Source: Candidatus Pantoea soli
Lineage (GTDB): Bacteria; Pseudomonadota; Gammaproteobacteria; Enterobacterales; Enterobacteriaceae
Length of the DNA: 64,000 nt
Direction of reading: 5' to 3'
Assembly: GCF_007833795.1 (NCBI RefSeq)
Contig: NZ_CP032702.1
Location: 496,001 to 560,000, forward strand
Shown: positions 58,305 to 64,000 of the stretch, piece after piece
Layout: the number at the start of each line of letters is the position of its first letter
Position numbering within the stretch: the stretch's first letter is position 1
Program-made: the position numbers and the translations under genes
The notes under the pieces: model-generated
Seen by the model: only the letters and a program-made list of their open reading frames with translations
The model's database searches: none
What the model was told of the DNA's origin: nothing

Positions 58305-59294
58305 ATGAAAAGACTAATTATTGATTGCGATCCGGGAAACGGTATTGCCGGGGCAAACACTGACGACGGCCTCGCGCTGGCGCTGGCGTTAGCCGCAAAA
58401 TCGCTGTCGGTGGAGTTGATTACCACCGTCAGCGGAAACACGCCGAGCGCCATCGGTGCACAGGTTGCCAAAGACCTGCTGCAGCGGCTGGGGCTGACGA
58501 TTCCGGTGGTGCAGGGCGCACTGCAGGCGCTGCGGGAAGACCCGACGCCGTGGCGGGCACGGCTGGATCATATCGCCGATGACAGCCTGAAAGGGTTGTG
58601 GCAGGGCGTACGTAAGCCGCAGGTGATTGCCGCCGATGGCAACGATGCCGCCGGCGTAATGGGCCAGCTGATTTGCGATAATCCCGGTGAGTTTACGCTG
58701 GTGGCGCTGGGTCCGCTGACCAACGTGGCGCAGGCGCTGCAGCGCTATCCGGCCATGGCGGATGCGGTGGCGGAGATCGTGATTATGGGCGGCGTGTTTG
58801 CGCTGGATGATTACATCAAAGACACCAATTTCGGCCTCGATCCGGAAGCCGCGCATCAGGTGCTGCACAGCGGAGCAACCATCACCCTGGTGCCGATGGA
58901 TGCCACCACGCAGACGCTGCTGACGCATCAGGATCTGACGCGGCTCACCGCGCGCGACCACCCGCTGACGCAGTTTGTGCGTGAAACGCTGCGCCCGTGG
59001 ATCGATTATGCGATGCGTACCCGCCATCTGCCGGGCTGCTGGATCCATGATGCGCTGGTGGTCGCCTGGCTGCTGAATCAGCACGTTGCCGAGGGGGTGG
59101 ATTATCACGTTGATATTGAACTGCGTCCCGGTGCCACGCGCGGTAAAAGCTGGCGCTATCGCACGCCGTTGCGGCTGGATATTGGCGTACCGCCGGACAG
59201 CGGAGCGCTGGTACACGTGATGCAAAACGTGAACAATACGCTGCTGCTGGCGCTGATCGAGCAGGCATTTAACGACCTGCCTTCCCCGCGCTGA
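58305..59294 (+). CDS. nucleoside hydrolase (IUNH family)
   Basis: 329 residues. Cleaves the N-glycosidic bond of nucleosides. The Ca2+-binding N-terminus is DCDPGNGIAGANTDDGLAL (from D7): the common DxDPGxDD has eight extra residues before the DD, a variant seen in part of the family. Other motifs are VALGPLTNVAQAL and EIVIMGGVF, with the catalytic-site histidine region IHDALVVAWLL. Starts 12 bp after the regulator; the transporter may import its substrate. Confidence 0.92.
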   Translation: MKRLIIDCDPGNGIAGANTDDGLALALALAAKSLSVELITTVSGNTPSAIGAQVAKDLLQRLGLTIPVVQGALQALREDPTPWRARLDHIADDSLKGLWQGVRKPQVIAADGNDAAGVMGQLICDNPGEFTLVALGPLTNVAQALQRYPAMADAVAEIVIMGGVFALDDYIKDTNFGLDPEAAHQVLHSGATITLVPMDATTQTLLTHQDLTRLTARDHPLTQFVRETLRPWIDYAMRTRHLPGCWIHDALVVAWLLNQHVAEGVDYHVDIELRPGATRGKSWRYRTPLRLDIGVPPDSGALVHVMQNVNNTLLLALIEQAFNDLPSPR

Positions 59295-59299
59295 TTACC

Positions 59300-59330
59300 G
59301 TCACAGGGCCATTTACCGCGGCCCTGTGAC
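59300..59330 (+). terminator. hairpin after the nucleoside hydrolase gene
   Basis: GTCACAGGGCC / GGCCCTGTGAC, an 11-bp perfect stem with a 9-base loop, 5 bp after the stop. No T run, but a likely end for the operon. Confidence 0.65.
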
Positions 59331-59509
59331 GCCCGCCGACACGGCTGCTTACATCGCGAAGCACTCGCTGACAATTCCCCGCCGCGCTGCGCCTTTCTGC
59401 CATGCTATATACAAACAGTTAACACAATAATAACCAGTGCAACCATTCGCTGGATAACGTTTCCCTTGCCGCCGGCGCACAGCCGGACGCCATCAGACAG
59501 GATACGCCT

Positions 59510-60730
59510 ATGTTTAACTGGACTGCGACCCAGCGCAACGTGGCTTTTGCCAGCTTCGCCAGCTGGACGCTGGATGCCTTCGACTTTTTCATTCTGGTTT
59601 TTGTGCTGAGCGATCTGGCGCATTACTTCAACACCAGCGTCACCGACGTTTCCGTGGCCATTATGCTGACGCTGGCGGTGCGGCCGATTGGCGCGCTGCT
59701 GTTTGGCCGCCTGGCGGAGAAATATGGCCGCCGGCCGATTCTGATGCTGAATATCGTGATGTTTTCGCTGTTTGAGCTGTTGTCCGCGTGGTCACCCAGC
59801 TTTACGGCATTTCTGACCTTCCGCGTGATTTACGGTGTGGCGATGGGGGGCATCTGGGGCGTTGCCTCGTCGCTGGCGATGGAGACCATTCCGGACCGCT
59901 CGCGCGGGTTGATGTCCGGCATTTTCCAGGCGGGCTATCCGTGCGGCTATCTGCTGGCTTCGGTAATTTTCGGGCTGTTCTTTGAGATGGTGGGCTGGCG
60001 CGGCATGTTCCTGATTGGTGCCTGCCCGATTCTGCTGCTGCCGTTTATCTGGTTTAAGGTGCCGGAATCGCCGGTATGGCTGGCCGCCCGCGAGCGTAAA
60101 GAGAGCAACGCGCTGCTGCCGATCATCCGCCAGCACTGGCGAATCTGCATTTATATGGTGCTGCTGATGGCCTGCTTTAACTTTTTCAGTCACGGCACGC
60201 AGGATCTCTATCCCACCTTCCTGAAAGTACAGCATCAGTTTGACGCGCACACCGTGAGCCTGATCGCCATCAGCTATAACATTGCGGCGATGCTGGGCGG
60301 CATCACATTTGGTGCCCTTTCAGAGCGAATCGGCCGCAAAAAGGCAATCATGCTGGCGGCTTTCCTTGCGCTGCCGGTGCTGCCGCTGTGGGCCTTCTCC
60401 AGCGGCTCATGGGCCATCGGCATCGGGGCGTTTCTGATGCAGTTTATGGTGCAGGGCGCATGGGGCGTGGTGCCCACTTATCTCACTGAACTGGTTCCGG
60501 CGAACGCGCGCGCCGTGCTGCCGGGCTTTGTTTATCAGCTGGGAAATCTGATTGCATCCGTCAACGCCACGCTGCAGTCACGCATTGCGGAGGCGCACGG
60601 CGGTAATTACGGGCTGGGGATGGCGCTGGTGGCCGGTAGCGTGGCCGTGCTGATTTGCCTGTTTGTGGCCTTTGGCAGGGAGACGCGCGGCATTAAAATT
60701 TCCGGTGCTGCCGCGCCGGAGTCGCGTTAA
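59510..60730 (+). CDS. MFS transporter, sialate/lactate-type (SHS-like)
   Basis: 406 residues, twelve membrane helices. LDAFDFFILVFVLSDLAHYF in helix 1, GRLAEKYGRRPILM in loop 2-3 and GVAMGGIWGVASSLAMETIP resemble NanT/JEN-type proton symporters for organic acids. The substrate is not determined. Its stop overlaps convergent ybaK-like gene by 4 bp. Confidence 0.88.
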   Translation: MFNWTATQRNVAFASFASWTLDAFDFFILVFVLSDLAHYFNTSVTDVSVAIMLTLAVRPIGALLFGRLAEKYGRRPILMLNIVMFSLFELLSAWSPSFTAFLTFRVIYGVAMGGIWGVASSLAMETIPDRSRGLMSGIFQAGYPCGYLLASVIFGLFFEMVGWRGMFLIGACPILLLPFIWFKVPESPVWLAARERKESNALLPIIRQHWRICIYMVLLMACFNFFSHGTQDLYPTFLKVQHQFDAHTVSLIAISYNIAAMLGGITFGALSERIGRKKAIMLAAFLALPVLPLWAFSSGSWAIGIGAFLMQFMVQGAWGVVPTYLTELVPANARAVLPGFVYQLGNLIASVNATLQSRIAEAHGGNYGLGMALVAGSVAVLICLFVAFGRETRGIKISGAAAPESR

Positions 60731-61191
60731 AGCGGCTCGCAGACATCAATCCATTTCGCCGCGGTGAGTTCAGCCATGCGCTGCGGCGAAATGCGTACCG
60801 CGCTGTAAACGGAACCGGCTGCGGGCAGGACTTCATCAAAACTGCGCAGCGAGACATCGCAGTACACGGTCAGCGGGTTTTCCAGTCCGAACGGACAGAC
60901 GCCGCCGACCGGATGACCGGTCCAGTTCACAACTTCATCCACGCTGAGCATGCGCGCTTTCGCGCCGAGTGCCGCTTTTAGTTTACGGTTATCCAGCCGG
61001 GCATCACCGCGCGTGACGATCAGCACTACGCTCTCTTTCACCTTCAGCGACAGGGTTTTGGCAATCTGCCCTGGCGCAACGCCATGGACGCGTGCGGCGC
61101 GTTCAACGGTGGCGGTGCTTTCCGGCATTTCGATGATGTCGATATCCGGTGCGTGTTCGGCAAAGAAGTGCCGTACCGACTCCAGGCTCAT
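60727..61191 (-). CDS. YbaK/EbsC family aminoacyl-tRNA deacylase
   Basis: 154 residues, YbaK/ProX editing-domain fold: TVERAARVHGVAPGQIAKTLSLKVKESVVLIVTRGDARLDNRKLKAAL and VGGVCPFGLENPLTVYCD with the GxxxP loop. Related proteins hydrolyse mischarged tRNA (Cys/Ala-tRNAPro). This is a stand-alone paralogue; the exact tRNA substrate is unknown. An upstream TTTTTTCTCC region gives a GGAGAAAAAA ribosome site. Confidence 0.9.
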   Translation of the reverse strand: MSLESVRHFFAEHAPDIDIIEMPESTATVERAARVHGVAPGQIAKTLSLKVKESVVLIVTRGDARLDNRKLKAALGAKARMLSVDEVVNWTGHPVGGVCPFGLENPLTVYCDVSLRSFDEVLPAAGSVYSAVRISPQRMAELTAAKWIDVCEPL

Positions 61192-61286
61192 TTTTTTCTC
61201 CGGTAAAAACAGTGCGTAAAAGCTGCCATAAGGCAGGAAAGCTGTAAACGGGAGAAAAGGAGAATCTGTAACAGAATGCGCGGGTT

Positions 61287-62081
61287 TTACTCTGCCGGCA
61301 GGGTGCAGTTGCCGCAGCGTGCCACATCGGGGATACGGTAGCGCTGGCAGCAGCTGCGGCGCACCAGCTCTCCGTTACGCGGAATCATGGTGCGGTAAAG
61401 CGGATTGTCGCTGCCATCGCGCAGCGTACGGCTGAAGAACAGCGCCTGCTCCAGCTGCAGCACCGTGTGCTGCGGCAGCGTGTTTTTCAGCTCGCCCAGG
61501 AACCAGTAAAACGAAAAGCCCATGTTGTTCCAGATGAGTTTCGCATTGATGTCGCCGTGCTGCGTCATGCCGTTTACTGCCGGCAACAGCGTCTGCTGAA
61601 TCAGGCGATCGATACGCTGCAGCGGGCCGAGATAGCGCGCCTCTTCATCTTCATGCACATCGATCCAGAAGGCGCAGGGATGCCCGTGCTCATGAAATTC
61701 AACGTGAATACGATCGGGCGAACAATCCAGTGCGCGCGGCTCCAGTAGCAGTGCCAGCATCAGCGGCGGCAGCAACAGGCCAAAATACCACTGCGCCCAG
61801 AGCGACTGCAGCGGCTTCGCTTCCTGCTGCGCCTCTGGATGGTTACGATAAAGATAGTCAGCGTAGCGCTGCGTCAGACGGCGATAGTGTGCCGGTTGTG
61901 ACCACTCTGCCAGCGTCAGCGTCGCGGCGGGCGCGGGCTGACCCAGTTTCACATTGTCTGCCAGGTAGTCGGGCTGTTCACGCAGCAGATCCTGCAGCGC
62001 AGCCGCTAAGCTGCGGTCGCGCTGCATGAAAATCACCGGATGGGTGCTGAAGCGATGTTCCTGACGCGTGATACCAGCCAT
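61287..62081 (-). CDS. fhuF: siderophore-iron reductase FhuF
   Basis: 264 residues. The C-terminal [2Fe-2S] ligands C244, C245, C256 and C259 (CC-x10-CxxC) are exactly those of E. coli FhuF, which reduces iron from hydroxamate siderophores in the cytoplasm. SLWAQWYFGLLLPPLMLALL and KLIWNNMGF are conserved. Start ATG 62081. Fur box just upstream. In E. coli it lies near yjjZ and the leuQPV tRNAs, as here. Confidence 0.95.
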   Translation of the reverse strand: MAGITRQEHRFSTHPVIFMQRDRSLAAALQDLLREQPDYLADNVKLGQPAPAATLTLAEWSQPAHYRRLTQRYADYLYRNHPEAQQEAKPLQSLWAQWYFGLLLPPLMLALLLEPRALDCSPDRIHVEFHEHGHPCAFWIDVHEDEEARYLGPLQRIDRLIQQTLLPAVNGMTQHGDINAKLIWNNMGFSFYWFLGELKNTLPQHTVLQLEQALFFSRTLRDGSDNPLYRTMIPRNGELVRRSCCQRYRIPDVARCGNCTLPAE

Positions 62082-62111
62082 GCGGCTCCTGCATGAAAAT
62101 GGGAAGCGAAA

Positions 62112-62130
62112 AACAAATGATAATCGTTAC
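62112..62130 (-). promoter_or_regulatory. Fur box of fhuF
   Basis: AACAAATGATAATCGTTAC has a strong central match (ATGATAATCGTTA) to the Fur consensus GATAATGATAATCATTATC. It lies 31-49 bp upstream of the fhuF start, over the promoter. Confidence 0.75.
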
Positions 62131-62228
62131 CGCTTAACTGAGCAAGATCGCAGCAGAGAATAGGTGCAGGGGCAGAGAAGTGCAGGGCGGGCAACCGCGG
62201 GCAGCCTCTCCGGCCTGCCCGCGCGGTG

Positions 62229-63323
62229 CTACACCAGGCTGCCGGAAGGCTGGGTCAGCTTTGGCAGCGCTTCCCAGGCGAGGATCGTGTTGCGTCCCTG
62301 ATTTTTCGCCACGTACAGCGCGCGGTCAGCATTCGCCACCGCCCGGTCAAAATCATCTTCAAAAATGGGCGCAATACCGGCACTGAGGGTCACGTGGGTG
62401 GAAACCTGCGTATTGAAGCGATGCGGAATTTTCAGATCAACCACATGCTGCCGGATGCGCTCGGCCAGTTTCATCGCCATCGAGGCGTTGACGTTAGTCA
62501 GCAGCACCAGAAACTCTTCACCGCCGTAGCGGGTGACCACATCTCTGGAACGTACGGCGTCACGAATCGCGACTGAGACCCGCGCCAGCGCCTGATCGCC
62601 CATCGCATGACCATAATTGTCGTTGTAGGCTTTGAAGTGGTCGATATCCAGCAGCAGCACGTAATGACTGCCGGCGTGGTTCTCCAGAAGGGTATCCAGA
62701 CGGTTTTTCAGCCCGCGCCGGTTATAAAGACCGGTCAGCGGGTCCAGCATACTTAAATCACTGAAACTCTCTTTTTCCTCATACAGCTGGCGCACCAGCC
62801 GACGGGTAAAGGTATCAAAGCGGCGGCGCATCAGATGGTGCAGCGAGAAACCAATCAGCGGCAGCGTGATCGTGAAGAGGATGGTCATTAAATGCTGACC
62901 GTCATCCAGCAGCAATACGGTGATAACCGGCGGGGTAATATGCAAACAGAATGCGATCAAATAGTCGCTAAGAGCGATGGCGCTGATAAAGAATACGCTC
63001 AGCAGGCTGATAATTAAAAAGCTGCCATCGAAATAAAAAACTTCATGATAGCGATGATCAATATGCCACGCCCAAAGCGCCCCTAATATCAGGGCAACAG
63101 GATTTAACAGCGGAAGTTTCTGTTTGCGCGTGATAATCATCCCTGACAGCAGCGCCACGCTAAAGCCTGTCACCAGTAGCACCGGCGGCGAATACACTGG
63201 CGCAGCACGGCCTGAAAACGGCAGCAGGCAAAACAGCGAAACGGCCACATTTAAAAACAAAAACAGCATGAGCGAGAGCCGATACTTGCTGTGTTTCAAC
63301 TCATCATAAGATTGTAATTTCAT
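62229..63323 (-). CDS. membrane-bound diguanylate cyclase
   Basis: 364 residues. Five to six hydrophobic helices in the first 165 residues (no recognised sensor), a short coiled helix, then GGDEF domain from about 190. The active site is GGEEF at 267-271, intact. The inhibitory I-site RxxD (R258-D261) stands five residues before it, so c-di-GMP product feedback is expected. DIDHFKAYNDNYGHAMGD binds GTP. No good ribosome site at ATG 63323; a slightly later start is possible. Confidence 0.93.
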   Translation of the reverse strand: MKLQSYDELKHSKYRLSLMLFLFLNVAVSLFCLLPFSGRAAPVYSPPVLLVTGFSVALLSGMIITRKQKLPLLNPVALILGALWAWHIDHRYHEVFYFDGSFLIISLLSVFFISAIALSDYLIAFCLHITPPVITVLLLDDGQHLMTILFTITLPLIGFSLHHLMRRRFDTFTRRLVRQLYEEKESFSDLSMLDPLTGLYNRRGLKNRLDTLLENHAGSHYVLLLDIDHFKAYNDNYGHAMGDQALARVSVAIRDAVRSRDVVTRYGGEEFLVLLTNVNASMAMKLAERIRQHVVDLKIPHRFNTQVSTHVTLSAGIAPIFEDDFDRAVANADRALYVAKNQGRNTILAWEALPKLTQPSGSLV

Positions 63324-63506
63324 TATTATTAAACTCGTGACAGCCCTGAAATATCAAAGCGCTATCCGCAGGAAATATAGACCCGTGCGGATAGTGAGTA
63401 CATTTTTACTGTGTTGTTAAAAGCGTTATCGGCGGCAATCTAGCATTTTCCAGTAATTCTGTCATCTGACAGACCTGACAGAAAAAAGCGCTACATAATG
63501 AGATTT

Positions 63507-63522
63507 ATTATCATATGATAAT
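63507..63522. promoter_or_regulatory. 16-bp palindrome before the small yjjZ-like gene, possibly Fur
   Basis: ATTATCATATGATAAT is a perfect palindrome 29 bp before the start. It contains ATTATCA and TGATAAT, the two Fur half-sites but in outward order. Neighbouring fhuF is a Fur target, so iron control is plausible. Confidence 0.45.
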
Positions 63523-63550
63523 GTAAACGTTTCTCATATGGAGCTGGGTG

Positions 63551-63835
63551 ATGATCTTTGCGATGCTGGCCGCGTGCGGCCTATGGGCGGTGAGCTGGGG
63601 CATGGGCAAGCGACTCGATAGCGGCTGGGGCGTGCTGCTGCCCTGTGCGGCTTTACCGGTGTTTGCATGGTGGGAACCCGGCTTCAGCCAGTGGCGTGGG
63701 GTAATGATCGTGGCGCTGCTGCTGACGGTTGTGATGCTGTTTCACCGCCGGCTGCGGCGTTATCTGCTGCTGCCATCCTGCCTGGCGCTGGCGGGAGGCC
63801 TGGCGGCGGTGTCGATGAACTTTCATCTGCTGTGA
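63551..63835 (+). CDS. yjjZ: small membrane protein, probable YjjZ (DUF1435)
   Basis: 94 residues with three or four hydrophobic segments (IFAMLAACGLWAVSW, GVLLPCAALPVFAWW, GVMIVALLLTVVMLF, LLPSCLALAGGLAAV). ATG 63551 is 7 bp after GGAG; the GTG just before it is too close. Position between fhuF and a tRNA-Leu(CAG) gene is that of yjjZ in E. coli. The name rests mainly on synteny. Function unknown. Confidence 0.6.
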   Translation: MIFAMLAACGLWAVSWGMGKRLDSGWGVLLPCAALPVFAWWEPGFSQWRGVMIVALLLTVVMLFHRRLRRYLLLPSCLALAGGLAAVSMNFHLL

Positions 63836-63920
63836 GAAGCGCAGAAACGACAAAATCACGCAGCGCGCGATAAGGCATTGGCAAAAACGGAAAAGAGTAA
63901 CCGGGAAGTGAGGACAACAT

Positions 63921-64000
63921 TGGTGCGAAGAGAGGGACTTGAACCCTCACGTCCGTAAGAACACTAACACCTGAAGCTAGCGCGTCTACCAATTCCGCCA
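63921..64000 (-). tRNA. tRNA-Leu (anticodon CAG), 5' end beyond the window
   Basis: Minus strand, 80 of about 87 bp. Encoded CCA at 63921-63923 (as TGG), T-arm GGGTTCAAGTCCC, long variable arm, anticodon loop TTCAGGT giving CAG, and D-arm beginning TGGCGGAATTGG at the window edge. It belongs to the leuQ/P/V type. Confidence 0.96.

Overview
The window is a stretch of enterobacterial chromosome with high GC content. Almost all backbone genes have recognisable Escherichia coli counterparts, but the blocks are joined differently from E. coli. The E. coli yhb locus sits beside nrdDG-ridA-pyrBI-argI-valS-pepA-lptFG, and an opgB/yjjA/leuX/fhuF/yjjZ segment lies further on. Together with a miaE gene, a three-subunit gluconate-type dehydrogenase and a YhbP/YhbQ/YraQ set, this suggests Erwiniaceae (Pantoea, Erwinia or Mixta-like). 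The genus is inference from gene content only.

Layout. 1-1.2 kb: the 3' end of deaD, its terminator, and an SDR gene whose last ~145 bp are present three times in tandem. A divergent AraC regulator follows. 2.3-9.2 kb: yhbW, ubiV, ubiU | ubiT, yhbS, yhbQ, yhbP, yhbO, yraQ, which covers O2-independent ubiquinone synthesis and accessory enzymes. 9-11.8 kb: the anaerobic ribonucleotide reductase operon nrdDG behind two NrdR boxes; NrdG runs 41 codons past its normal end, antisense to yraQ. 12.2-15.3 kb: ridA, pyrI-pyrB with a pyrL leader peptide and attenuator, and argI behind ARG boxes. 15.4-27.7 kb: rraB, miaE, yjgM, valS-holC, pepA, lptF-lptG, yjiN and yjgR. 27.8-33.8 kb: an orphan solute-binding protein and a gluconate/2-ketogluconate dehydrogenase-type operon. 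33.8-38.0 kb: marC, an unrecognised acidic protein, an AhpD-like protein with a divergent MocR regulator, and yjjA.

38.3-44.6 kb is a lower-GC island next to tRNA-Leu(CAA). It holds a truncated integrase, a colicin-D-like immunity gene, the C-terminal scrap of its toxin split by an IS3-family element with a 4-bp target duplication, and a 1172-residue protein. That protein joins an SF1 (UPF1/COG1112-like) helicase to a C-terminal phospholipase D nuclease motif, the architecture of the single-gene type II Mokosh antiphage system. This is the most interesting system in the window. A nine-unit CCCACA hexamer tract lies just beyond it.

44.8-55.2 kb: mostly single genes (DUF1176, yecA, RcnB-like, GNAT, opgB, tautomerase/LysR pair, capsule-type glycosyltransferase, YncE-like propeller, phosphatase). 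55.2-59.3 kb: a transporter/LacI regulator/nucleoside hydrolase cluster behind a perfect 16-bp palindrome and a leader rich in hairpins; the regulator carries one in-frame amber codon. 59.5-64 kb: an MFS transporter, a YbaK-type deacylase, fhuF with a Fur box, a diguanylate cyclase, a small yjjZ-like gene and a tRNA-Leu(CAG) cut by the window end.
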